A DNA stretch of 64,000 bases. Origin: Deltaproteobacteria bacterium HGW-Deltaproteobacteria-6. Lineage in GTDB: Bacteria; Desulfobacterota; Syntrophia; Syntrophales; Smithellaceae. The translations under genes were made by a program, and so were the position numbers. Below are positions 9,530 through 16,507 of the stretch, one piece after another (position 1 is the stretch's first letter; every line of letters starts with the position of its first letter). Location of the stretch: positions 1 to 64,000 of the forward strand of contig PHAT01000001.1 in NCBI GenBank assembly GCA_002840435.1, read 5' to 3'. The notes below the pieces were generated by a model. The model saw only the letters and a program-made list of their open reading frames with translations. It had not been told where the DNA came from and made no database searches.

Positions 9530-9748
9530 CTATCCAAACTTGTATTCTGTTTTCTCACCCTGATCCAATTCATCCAGTCCGAACAAGATTTCTTTAATAA
9601 GAGAATACGGCAAGTCTGGATTTTCTTCAGCACACTTTCCCAAACGTGCCCAGTGTTCGATTTGACCTGCAAGCGACCTGTGATCGATGCGACTAAATCT
9701 CTTCGCCTCATTAACTAGTTCTTCTGAAATTCTAACCGCTGTAGGCAT
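9530..9748 (-). CDS. ParD-like antitoxin
   Basis: A 72-residue protein beginning MPTAVRISEELVNEAKRF, a ribbon-helix-helix-type N-terminus, then RSLAGQIEHWARLGKCAEENPDLPYS as in ParD-like antitoxins. It should neutralise the adjoining RelE-like toxin and repress their shared promoter. A start 51 bases further upstream is open, but this ATG has an excellent ribosome site (GGAGG, 7 bases before) and begins the conserved sequence, so the short form is chosen. It lies 6 bases before the toxin gene. Confidence 0.8.
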   Translation of the reverse strand: MPTAVRISEELVNEAKRFSRIDHRSLAGQIEHWARLGKCAEENPDLPYSLIKEILFGLDELDQGEKTEYKFG

Positions 9749-9777
9749 ATATTTCCTCCAGAATTCTTTTATGGTGC

Positions 9778-9806
9778 ATAATATATCATAATGCAACATA
9801 TTGCAA
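9778..9806 (-). promoter_or_regulatory. Promoter and probable autoregulatory operator of the toxin-antitoxin operon
   Basis: On the minus strand TTGCAA (-35) is separated by 17 bases from TATTAT (-10). An inverted repeat TGCAA-N4-TTGCA (9792-9805) overlaps the -35 box and is a likely antitoxin binding site. Confidence 0.5.
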
Positions 9807-9825
9807 TATATTGTTTCACGGGTAA

Positions 9826-9882
9826 TGAAGAAATCAGCCGGAGCGCCGGTAGCGGCGATCGGGTTGAGAGATCTATTTGCTC
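9826..9882 (-). repeat. attC-like palindromic element downstream of the transpeptidase fragment
   Basis: It shares GCCGGAGC, then CGATCGG and TTGAG, with the element at 9171-9238 in the same order. It folds around the stem CGCCG(9844-9848)/CGGCG(9853-9857). It begins directly after the stop codon of the L,D-transpeptidase fragment (minus strand), just as the other element follows the toxin. This ORF-element, ORF-element arrangement resembles gene cassettes. The outer R box is decayed (ATTACC instead of GTTRRRY). Confidence 0.35.
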
Positions 9883-10091
9883 TTATGGTCGGATTTCCAC
9901 AAGCGTGCCACTTGGAACCAACTTATATACTTCTTTAATTCCTTTATTTGTAACGGCTATGCAGCCTTTTGTCCAGTCTAACCAAGCGTGAATCAAACCA
10001 AACCAACCTAACCCATTTTTAATGCCATGAATCATGATATTTCCACCTGGAGAAACGCCAAGCTCTTTTGCGCGTTTTTATCTTTTTCTGA
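9883..10091 (-). pseudogene. L,D-transpeptidase (YkuD) C-terminal remnant
   Basis: The minus strand encodes RAKELGVSPGGNIMIHG and then DWTKGCIAVTN..I and LVPSGTLVEIRP, ending in TAA at 9883. This is the catalytic end of a YkuD-fold L,D-transpeptidase, with the HG and the active Cys in KGCIAVTN. Such enzymes crosslink peptidoglycan. Upstream the frame meets a stop at 10078, and the expected preceding residues (SEKDKN) continue in another frame, so there is a frameshift. The remaining N-terminal two thirds, with the signal peptide, is absent. No start or ribosome site is seen. Confidence 0.7.
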
Positions 10092-10171
10092 CATTCTGTT
10101 TCAGGAAGTATGCAATAACCGGATGAATCTTAAAATTTCATCCCTGCTCCTGAGAAAAGTTAAAATTTATC

Positions 10172-10207
10172 TTGACACATCATGGCTATTTGGCTATATG
10201 GCCAAAT
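10172..10207 (+). promoter_or_regulatory. Promoter and ArsR operator of the arsenic operon
   Basis: TTGACA (10172-10177) is followed after exactly 17 bases by TATATG (10195-10200), a near-consensus sigma-70 promoter. A perfect inverted repeat ATTTGGC-N6-GCCAAAT (10188-10207) covers the -10 box, so a bound dimeric repressor would block polymerase. The first gene downstream is an ArsR repressor, the obvious ligand for this site. Confidence 0.8.
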
Positions 10208-10227
10208 ACGACAAGGGAGGACGTGCA

Positions 10228-10560
10228 ATGAAAAGTTCCATCAAGCCTCAGTATGAGGCGCGGGCGGCAATCATCAAGGCGATGGCTCACCCCAGCCGTT
10301 TATTGATTATCGAAGAACTGAACAAAAACGAGCGTTGCGTTGGTGAATTGACGGATATGATCGGCGCGGACACGTCCACGGTCTCCAAGCACTTGAGCGT
10401 GCTGAAAAACGCCGGTCTGGTGACGGATGAAAAAAGGGCCAATTGCATTTACTATTCGCTGCGATGTCCCTGCATCATGAATTTCATCGGCTGTGTGGAA
10501 GATGTGTTGACCGCAAAAGCTGAAGATCACAAAATAATTATGAAATCCTGCAGAAAATAG
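10228..10560 (+). CDS. arsR: ArsR-family arsenic-responsive repressor
   Basis: A 110-residue winged-helix repressor. The recognition helix is in DTSTVSKHLSVLKNAGLV and the wing in DEKRANCIYYSL. Cysteines lie at 37 (ERCVGEL, the position of the classical alpha-3 CxC motif, here with only one Cys), 73, 80, 82 (RCPC), 89 and 108. Arsenite sensing therefore probably uses the C-terminal CPC region, as in other atypical ArsR proteins; this is inference. An ATG preceded by AGGGAGG was chosen over a longer frame that overlaps the promoter. It is the first gene of the ars operon and probably represses its own promoter through the inverted repeat at 10188-10207. Confidence 0.92.
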   Translation: MKSSIKPQYEARAAIIKAMAHPSRLLIIEELNKNERCVGELTDMIGADTSTVSKHLSVLKNAGLVTDEKRANCIYYSLRCPCIMNFIGCVEDVLTAKAEDHKIIMKSCRK

Positions 10561-10570
10561 GAGGTTCAAA

Positions 10571-10807
10571 TTGAAAATAGAAATATTGGGAACGGGCTGT
10601 GCAAAATGTCATAAGTTGGAAGAGATGGTCAGGGAAGCCGTCAAAGCGGAAGGGATTTCAGCGGACATATCCAAGGTTGACGATATTAAAAAAATCATGG
10701 GGTACGGTGTTATGACAACGCCGGCGCTGGTCATTGACGGGAATGTAAAGGTTGCGGGCAAACTCCCATCTTCTGCGGAAATCAAACAACTGCTGGGCAG
10801 TAACTGA
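10571..10807 (+). CDS. Small thioredoxin-fold protein (CAKC), MTH895-like
   Basis: A 78-residue minimal thioredoxin with the active site CAKC at residues 10-13 (GTGCAKCHKLE) and a cis-Pro loop GVMTTPALVIDG. It has no signal peptide, so it is cytoplasmic. Proteins of this kind (redox-active disulfide proteins, MTH895 type) are often next to ArsP-type permeases and arsR. It probably passes electrons to ArsC or to the permease. It starts with TTG, supported by AGGAGG 6 bases upstream, 10 bases after arsR. Confidence 0.88.
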   Translation: MKIEILGTGCAKCHKLEEMVREAVKAEGISADISKVDDIKKIMGYGVMTTPALVIDGNVKVAGKLPSSAEIKQLLGSN

Positions 10808-10821
10808 AAGGATCAATCAAA

Positions 10822-11871
10822 ATGGCTGAGTGTTGCGTCGCGCCTGATAATGACAAGTCCAATAAACGGACGTATATTCCCTTTCTGCTGATACCGCTGG
10901 CGATTATCATTTATATCTTTTTGGATCCAGGGGTCGATTATCTGGTTTATAATATTTTGGGTTTGGATAAATCATCGCACTTGACTCAAGCGATTCGGTT
11001 TTTCCTTTACGACACGCCCAAAGTCATGATTCTGCTGACGGTCATCGTTTTTGTTGTGGGAATTATCCGGTCTTATTTCTCGCCGGAAAAAACCAGAAAA
11101 GCGCTGGAAGGAAAACCGCTTTTTATCGGTAACATCATGGCTGCCTCACTGGGTGTAGTAACGCCCTTTTGCAGCTGTTCTGCCATTCCCCTCTTCATTG
11201 GATTTGTAGAAAGCGGCATTCCCCTGGGTGTTACGTTTTCTTTTCTGGTCGCCGCTCCCATGATCAACGAAGTCGCGCTGGTTTTGCTCTTCGGACTTTT
11301 CGGCTGGAAAACGGCCCTGCTTTATGCAGGTACCGGTTTGATTATCGCGATTGTTTCCGGCTGGGTGATCGGCAAGCTTAAGGTAGAGCGCTTCGTCGAG
11401 GAATGGGTTTATGAAATAAAAGCCGGTGATTTTCAGCTGGCGGAAGAAACAGTCACCTTTCACGACAGAATCCAGGCGGGCTATACGGCTGTGGTGGATA
11501 TTGTTTCCAAGGTCTGGATTTACATTGTGGCGGGTATTGCGGTCGGCGCTGCTGTTCACGGGTACGTGCCGGAAAACTTCATGGCCTCCTTCATGGGCAA
11601 AGACGCCTGGTGGTCGGTTCCTCTGGCCGTCCTCATCGGCGTACCGCTCTATTCCAACGCAGCCGGCATTATCCCGATTCTTCAGGCATTGCTCGGAAAG
11701 GGCGCCGCTCTCGGTACCGCGCTGGCCTTTATGATGTCAACCATTGGTCTTTCGCTGCCCGAAATGATTATATTGAAGAAAGTTATCAAACTGCCGCTTA
11801 TTATTATTTTTGTCAGTGTCGTTGCCACAGGCATTATGATTGTAGGATTTCTGTTTAACTGGATTTATTAG
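10822..11871 (+). CDS. ArsP/DUF318-family permease
   Basis: A 349-residue inner membrane protein of the PF03773 permease family with about eight membrane segments. Family signature: TPFCSCSAIPLFIGF, with Cys117 and Cys119, and a mirrored second half around VPLYSNAAGIIPILQAL. Members such as ArsP export trivalent organoarsenicals; others are of unknown substrate. The N-terminus carries an extra Cys pair (AECC). It lies 14 bases after the small thioredoxin gene inside the ars operon, so a role in arsenic efflux is well supported, but the exact substrate is not visible. Confidence 0.88.
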   Translation: MAECCVAPDNDKSNKRTYIPFLLIPLAIIIYIFLDPGVDYLVYNILGLDKSSHLTQAIRFFLYDTPKVMILLTVIVFVVGIIRSYFSPEKTRKALEGKPLFIGNIMAASLGVVTPFCSCSAIPLFIGFVESGIPLGVTFSFLVAAPMINEVALVLLFGLFGWKTALLYAGTGLIIAIVSGWVIGKLKVERFVEEWVYEIKAGDFQLAEETVTFHDRIQAGYTAVVDIVSKVWIYIVAGIAVGAAVHGYVPENFMASFMGKDAWWSVPLAVLIGVPLYSNAAGIIPILQALLGKGAALGTALAFMMSTIGLSLPEMIILKKVIKLPLIIIFVSVVATGIMIVGFLFNWIY

Positions 11872-11943
11872 CAAAAATAATCAGCAGGCAGTCTTGCATC
11901 ATGTTGCCTGGTGAACGTAAAAATAAAAAATGGGGGAGAAAAG

Positions 11944-12741
11944 ATGGGCGGAAAACTTGATATGAAAGATCTATCAGTCGGTTTTATCGGCGGTGGCCGG
12001 ATCACGCAATTGTTCATGGAAGCATGGAATAATCAGGGTAAACTCCCGAAAAAGGTATGGGTCAGCGACAATAATGCAGCAGTGTTAGAAAGTCTAAAAA
12101 AGAAATATTCACATATCGAAACAGCCCTTGCGGATAACAGCAAGCCGTCATCCTGCGATCTGGTGTTTCTGGCGCTGCATCCGCCGGCCATTGCCGCCGT
12201 CCTTGATGAAATAAAGGGTAAACTGAAATCCTCCGCTTTTTTTATATCCCTTGCGCCGAAAATATCCATGGAAAAAATGTCATCGGCATTGGGCGGCTTT
12301 ACCAGAATTGTCCGGATGATTCCCAATGCGCCGTCTGTTATCCATGAGGGGTATAACCCTGTTTGCTTCGCTCCGGCTTTAAGCGAGAATGAGCGAAGCA
12401 GTCTTTTACACCTTTTCAAAATATGGGGTGAAAGCCCGGAAGTGGACGAAGAAAAACTCGAAGCCTACGCGATTCTTTCCGCGATGGGGCCGACCTATTT
12501 CTGGTTCCAGTTGCAGCAACTACGCACACTTGGCGGTTCTTTCGGTCTGACGCAAAAAGAAACGGATCAGGCGTTGTATGAAATGATCAAAGGGGCTGCA
12601 AAGACATTGCTCAAAAGCGGACGTGAGTATGACGAGGTAGTCAATCTTATTCCCGTCAAGCCGCTGGGTGAAGAAGAGCAGGGTATCCGGCAGATTTATG
12701 AAACACGCCTGAAGGGTCTGTATTCGAAACTCAAAAGCTGA
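11944..12741 (+). CDS. Pyrroline-5-carboxylate reductase-like NAD(P)-binding protein in the ars operon
   Basis: A 265-residue ProC-superfamily protein. The N-terminal Rossmann fold has the dinucleotide motif VGFIGGGRIT near residue 11, then SDNN, LALHPPAIAAVLDEI and the ProC-like IVRMIPNAPSVIHEGYNP. The C-terminal helical part (AMGPTYFWFQLQQL) corresponds to the ProC dimerisation domain. True ProC is an enzyme of proline synthesis, but the match is distant and the location inside an ars operon suggests another substrate or a redox role. The ATG at 11944 has a strong GGGGAG site; an upstream GTG at 11911 lacks one. Confidence 0.75.
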   Translation: MGGKLDMKDLSVGFIGGGRITQLFMEAWNNQGKLPKKVWVSDNNAAVLESLKKKYSHIETALADNSKPSSCDLVFLALHPPAIAAVLDEIKGKLKSSAFFISLAPKISMEKMSSALGGFTRIVRMIPNAPSVIHEGYNPVCFAPALSENERSSLLHLFKIWGESPEVDEEKLEAYAILSAMGPTYFWFQLQQLRTLGGSFGLTQKETDQALYEMIKGAAKTLLKSGREYDEVVNLIPVKPLGEEEQGIRQIYETRLKGLYSKLKS

Positions 12742-12816
12742 TGGTTGTTGCGGTTTATGGAACGGGTTTGAACCAGCATGATAGAAATGGACTGAAAAAA
12801 CTTAAGGAGATGATGG

Positions 12817-13257
12817 ATGACTTTGCGTTCAAAAATAATGGGGATCCTGGCGTTGCTGACAATAGCGGCCTTCACTTTCACTGCGCTGGATTACAGCCGG
12901 GCTTTTGCTCAGAATAGAACCGGAAAGTCGGCGGCGGCAAAAGCGAGTAATCAGACAGGAGTAAAGGCGGGCAAAGTTTTGGTCACGTTTGTCGAAATCG
13001 GAGCCGCCAGGTGCATTCCCTGCAAGGCCATGCAGCCGATTATGAAAGCCGTGGAAGAAGAATATCAAGGGCAGGTTAAGGTTGTTTTTCACGATGTCTG
13101 GACGCAGCAAGGGCGGATGGACGCTGAAAAATATCATATTCGCATGATTCCCACGCAGGTTTTTCTGGACAAGGACGGCAAGGAATATTTCCGTCATGAA
13201 GGATACTTTCCGAAGGATGATCTCGTCTCGGTTTTGAAAAAGCAGGGAGTCAAGTAA
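12817..13257 (+). CDS. Exported thioredoxin-family protein (CIPC)
   Basis: A 146-residue protein. The first ~31 residues form a signal peptide or signal anchor ending near SRAFA. A thioredoxin domain follows with active site CIPC at residues 66-69 (ARCIPCKAMQP), a partner loop with cis-Pro in RMIPTQVF, and GYFPKDDLVSVL at the end. It should work in the periplasm and be reduced through the CcdA-like protein encoded directly after it (stop and start adjoin, TAA-ATG). AAGGAG lies 7 bases before this ATG. Confidence 0.88.
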   Translation: MTLRSKIMGILALLTIAAFTFTALDYSRAFAQNRTGKSAAAKASNQTGVKAGKVLVTFVEIGAARCIPCKAMQPIMKAVEEEYQGQVKVVFHDVWTQQGRMDAEKYHIRMIPTQVFLDKDGKEYFRHEGYFPKDDLVSVLKKQGVK

Positions 13258-13965
13258 ATGATTGTTGATCTTTTCACCTGGTTGTCGCAGGCTTTGACGC
13301 AATCACCTGAAATCGCCATCGGTGCGGCTTTTGTATGGGGGGTGCTTTCGGTCATTTTGTCGCCCTGTCATATCGCATGCATTCCCCTGATTGTCGGTTT
13401 CATCGACGGGCAGGGCAACATCACCACGCGGCGGGCCTTTGTTCTTTCGCTGCTCTTCGGATTGGGTATTCTGATCACGATTGGCGTTATCGGACTCATT
13501 ACCGGATTGTTGGGACGAATGATGGGTGATATCGGCGGCTACGGCAATTATTTTGTAGCTGTTATTTTTTTTGCCATTGGTCTTAATTTGCTGGGCATCC
13601 TGCCACTTCCTTTTATGGAAGGCGGAGCGAACCCGAAATATCAGCGCAAAGGATTGCTGGCCGCTTTTGCGCTGGGACTTTTATTCGGCATTGCTCTGGG
13701 GCCCTGTACATTTGCCTACATGGCCACTATGTTGGGAGTTGTTTTCAGCATGGCGTCCACAAAAATTGTTTTTGCCCTGTCCCTGCTACTGGCCTATGGC
13801 ATCGGGCACTGCGCGGTTCTGGTTTTTGCCGGAACCTTTACAGAGGCAGTTCAGCACTATCTCCACTGGACGGAAAAATCAAGAGGTGCGGTTATCCTGA
13901 AAAAGATTTGCGGTGTTCTTGTGATATTGGGCGGTGTTTATCTGGCTGCACTGAATTGGATTTAA
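13258..13965 (+). CDS. CcdA/DsbD-like thiol-disulfide transmembrane carrier
   Basis: A 235-residue membrane protein with about six membrane segments. The conserved Cys are in SPCHIACIP (C37, C41) and GPCTFAYM (C150), in the two pseudo-repeats typical of the CcdA family. CcdA carries electrons from cytoplasmic thioredoxin to periplasmic thiol proteins. Its gene follows the exported thioredoxin gene with no gap, so that protein is the likely periplasmic partner. Cytochrome c maturation is the classic role, but here the ars context suggests reduction of periplasmic thiols under arsenic stress. Confidence 0.88.
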   Translation: MIVDLFTWLSQALTQSPEIAIGAAFVWGVLSVILSPCHIACIPLIVGFIDGQGNITTRRAFVLSLLFGLGILITIGVIGLITGLLGRMMGDIGGYGNYFVAVIFFAIGLNLLGILPLPFMEGGANPKYQRKGLLAAFALGLLFGIALGPCTFAYMATMLGVVFSMASTKIVFALSLLLAYGIGHCAVLVFAGTFTEAVQHYLHWTEKSRGAVILKKICGVLVILGGVYLAALNWI

Positions 13966-13980
13966 GCGTTAAAGGGGAAC

Positions 13981-14400
13981 ATGATGAAAAAAAGGGTCTT
14001 GTTTTTATGCAGCGCCAACTCCTGCCGTTCACAAATGGCAGAGGGCATTGCCAACTATTTTTTCGGCGATCGCGTTGAGGCATTTTCCGCGGGTACGCAG
14101 GCCTCTTTTGTCAACCCGACGGCGATAGAAGTGCTTAAAGAAATCGGGGTTGATATTTCAAAACATCAATCGAAGAATCTTTCGGTATTCGATGGACATC
14201 ATTTTGATGACGTGATCACGCTTTGCGGCAGCGCAAATGAAGTCTGCCCGCTGTATATCGGCGGGGCGAAAAAGACGCATATTGGCTTTGACGATCCGGC
14301 GAAGGCCTGCGGAACGAAGGAGGAAATCGAAGGTGAGTTCCGTCGTGTCCGCGATGAAATAAAAGATAAGTTGAAGGTCTTATTTTCCGACCAGGCGTGA
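13981..14400 (+). CDS. arsC: Thioredoxin-coupled arsenate reductase
   Basis: A 139-residue protein of the low-molecular-weight tyrosine phosphatase fold. The P-loop CSANSCRS gives Cys10 and Arg16, and Cys82 and Cys89 lie in LCGSANEVCP. This is exactly the Cys10/82/89 triad of the plasmid pI258-type ArsC, which reduces arsenate to arsenite and is recycled by thioredoxin. FDDPAKACG is also typical. It lies 15 bases after the CcdA-like gene in an operon that supplies several thioredoxin-fold proteins. Confidence 0.95.
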   Translation: MMKKRVLFLCSANSCRSQMAEGIANYFFGDRVEAFSAGTQASFVNPTAIEVLKEIGVDISKHQSKNLSVFDGHHFDDVITLCGSANEVCPLYIGGAKKTHIGFDDPAKACGTKEEIEGEFRRVRDEIKDKLKVLFSDQA

Positions 14401-14426
14401 CGCATCTTTTCTACAGGAGTTTGACC

Positions 14427-14939
14427 ATGCAGGCAAAAATTCGACAAATCAGCGTAGGCGGCCGTCTCACGGGTGTCATCGGTCTTGATGAAGCCATCAG
14501 CGAAGCGGCCGGGTCCGTAAGGAAGGATGCCGACGAGACCGAAATTGCCCAAGAGATCATCCGGCGCATTGCCGGGAAGAATTATATCCCCGACAAGCTG
14601 CTGCCGGCCTATAGCACAGCGGTCATCAGGGAATACAAAAAATATCTGGGGCAGGATGTCGAAGAAGAACACTCCGATGAGTTGCGGGTTGTTATTTTAG
14701 GCCCCGGCTGTTACCAGTGCACGTCTCTGGAAAACACTGTGCGGGATATCATGTCCGAGATGAATCTCGCCTGCGACCTGGAGCACATAACCGATGTGCA
14801 GGAGATCGCCCGGTACGGCGTCATGGGGCTTCCGGCTCTTGTGATCAACAGGAAAATCGTTTCCACGGGCGTTGTTCCGGACAGGAAAATAATCCGCGAG
14901 TGGCTGGCTTTTGCGGCTCAAACTGCAGGGATAAAATAG
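14427..14939 (+). CDS. Two-domain thioredoxin-fold protein (CYQC) of the ars operon
   Basis: A 170-residue cytoplasmic protein. The C-terminal ~80 residues form a small MTH895-like thioredoxin domain with GPGCYQCTSLE (C95, C98) and cis-Pro loop GVMGLPALVIN, related to the protein at 10571-10807. The N-terminal ~75 residues (QISVGGRLTGVIGLDEAI and KNYIPDKLLPAYSTAVIREYKKYLG) form a separate helical domain of unknown function that I do not recognise. The ATG at 14427 is chosen because AGGAG lies 8 bases upstream; a longer frame would overlap arsC. It probably serves as an electron donor in arsenate reduction. Confidence 0.8.
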   Translation: MQAKIRQISVGGRLTGVIGLDEAISEAAGSVRKDADETEIAQEIIRRIAGKNYIPDKLLPAYSTAVIREYKKYLGQDVEEEHSDELRVVILGPGCYQCTSLENTVRDIMSEMNLACDLEHITDVQEIARYGVMGLPALVINRKIVSTGVVPDRKIIREWLAFAAQTAGIK

Positions 14940-14941
14940 CA

Positions 14942-14971
14942 GCCTCATGAGAAAAGAGGCATGGTTTTTTT
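14942..14971 (+). terminator. Possible weak terminator or attenuator before acr3
   Basis: The hairpin GCCTC-N9-GAGGC is followed four bases later by a run of seven T. It could reduce transcription into acr3-arsD-arsA or process the transcript. The stem is short. Confidence 0.4.
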
Positions 14972-15024
14972 CTATGCATTGTATTTAAGAAAATATATCA
15001 TACAGGAAAGGAGAATCAGCAAAA

Positions 15025-16131
15025 ATGAAGCAGCAGAAAATACCCCGATCGGAGCCGAAGCGGTTAAACGTCTTCGAACGATATCTTACCCTGTGGGTGT
15101 TGATTTGTATGGTGGTTGGCGTTGCAGTGGGCAAATTAATGCCCGATCTGGTGGGGGCGCTGAGCAAGCTGGAATTCGGCGAAGGATCTCAGGTTAACGT
15201 GCCCATTGCCATCCTCATCTGGCTCATGATTTTCCCCATGATGCTGAAGATCGACTTCGGGTCCCTGGGTGGCATCGCGAAAAAGCCCAAAGGACTGCTC
15301 GTTACTTTATTTGTTAACTGGCTGGTCAAACCCTTCAGCATGGCCTTGCTGGCTTGGATATTTTTTCATTATGTATTTGCCGCCTGGGTTGATCCGGAAA
15401 CGGCCAAGAGTTACACCGCCGGTCTCATTATCCTTGCTGCTGCGCCCTGCACGGCCATGGTTTTTGTCTGGTCGTATCTGACCGACGGCGACCCCGCTTA
15501 CACGCTGGTGCAGGTTGCGGTAAACGATCTGATTATGCTGGTCGCATTTGCGCCGATTGTCATGTTTCTCCTCGGAGTAGCCGATGTTATTGTACCCTCA
15601 AAAGTACTGATCACTTCGGTTGTTGTATTTATTGTCATCCCTCTGGCAGCCGGTTATATAACACGCACCGCTTTATTAAAGATCTATGGCAAAGAATGGT
15701 TTGAAAATCGATTTCTGCCTTTTTTTCATCCGGTAACCGTTGTTGCGTTGCTCCTGACGCTTTTGCTCATATTTGCATTTCAGGCGGAAAACCTCACGAC
15801 CAAATGGGTCGCTGTGATCCTGATTGCCATACCCATTATCATTCAGGTCTATTTTAATTCCAGTCTGACTTACCTGCTCATGCGCTTTTTCAAAGTACCC
15901 CATAATGTGGCGTCGCCCGGCGCGCTCATTGGGGCGAGCAACTTTTTTGAACTGGCTGTGGCGGTGGCCATCACACTCTTCGGGCCAAGTTCCGGTGCCG
16001 CCCTGGCCTGCGTGGTAGGCGTTCTGGTGGAAGTGCCGGTGATGCTCTCGGTCTGTAACATCTGCAACCGTTCACAGGGTTGGTATAATCGGCTGCTGCC
16101 CGGAGCATCAGCAAGCGCGTGTGAAAAGTAA
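15025..16131 (+). CDS. acr3: Arsenite efflux pump ACR3
   Basis: A 368-residue inner membrane transporter with ten predicted membrane segments, of the ACR3 (bile acid:sodium symporter-like) family. Landmarks are FERYLTLWVLICMVVGV at the start, IWLMIFPMMLKIDF, and the essential Cys in AAAPCTAMVFVWSYL (Cys142), which is needed for arsenite transport in studied ACR3 proteins. GASNFFELAVAVAI near the end is typical. It extrudes arsenite, probably boosted by the ArsA ATPase encoded two genes downstream. Confidence 0.95.
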   Translation: MKQQKIPRSEPKRLNVFERYLTLWVLICMVVGVAVGKLMPDLVGALSKLEFGEGSQVNVPIAILIWLMIFPMMLKIDFGSLGGIAKKPKGLLVTLFVNWLVKPFSMALLAWIFFHYVFAAWVDPETAKSYTAGLIILAAAPCTAMVFVWSYLTDGDPAYTLVQVAVNDLIMLVAFAPIVMFLLGVADVIVPSKVLITSVVVFIVIPLAAGYITRTALLKIYGKEWFENRFLPFFHPVTVVALLLTLLLIFAFQAENLTTKWVAVILIAIPIIIQVYFNSSLTYLLMRFFKVPHNVASPGALIGASNFFELAVAVAITLFGPSSGAALACVVGVLVEVPVMLSVCNICNRSQGWYNRLLPGASASACEK

Positions 16132-16155
16132 TAATAAGGAAAGGTGGTTGGCCTG

Positions 16156-16491
16156 ATGAAGAAAAATGAATTGATCATTTATGAGGGAGCCATGTGCTGT
16201 TCGACAGGCGTCTGCGGTCCGGAACCGGACCAGACCCTGATAGCGTTCAATGAAACACTGAAACGTCTGCAAACCGAGTATGGCGATCAATTAACGATCA
16301 TGCGGGCCAGTTTGACGTTCAATAGTCTCATTTTCCTGTCACATCCGGAAATTGCCCGGCTGGTCAAGGAAAGCGGCCCGGAAATTCTGCCGATTACAAC
16401 TATTAACGGCGACCTCATCGCCAGGCGAAAATACCTGACCTATGCGGAATTGAAAGCGGCTATCGAAGAAAAAATGAACCGCGCAAATTGA
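16156..16491 (+). CDS. arsD: ArsD arsenite metallochaperone
   Basis: A 111-residue protein with the ArsD start IIYEGAMCCSTGVCGPEPDQ and the thioredoxin-like rest (TFNSLIFLSHPEIARLVKESG..ILPITTINGDLI). Cys14, Cys15 and Cys20 correspond to the C12-C13-C18 arsenite site of plasmid R773 ArsD; the two distal Cys pairs of R773 ArsD are missing, as in many chromosomal forms. It hands arsenite to ArsA. The ATG at 16156 has GGTGG about 8 bases upstream; a GTG at 16144 sits too close to the ribosome site. Confidence 0.93.
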   Translation: MKKNELIIYEGAMCCSTGVCGPEPDQTLIAFNETLKRLQTEYGDQLTIMRASLTFNSLIFLSHPEIARLVKESGPEILPITTINGDLIARRKYLTYAELKAAIEEKMNRAN

Positions 16492-16507
16492 GGATTGATA
16501 AACAGAA

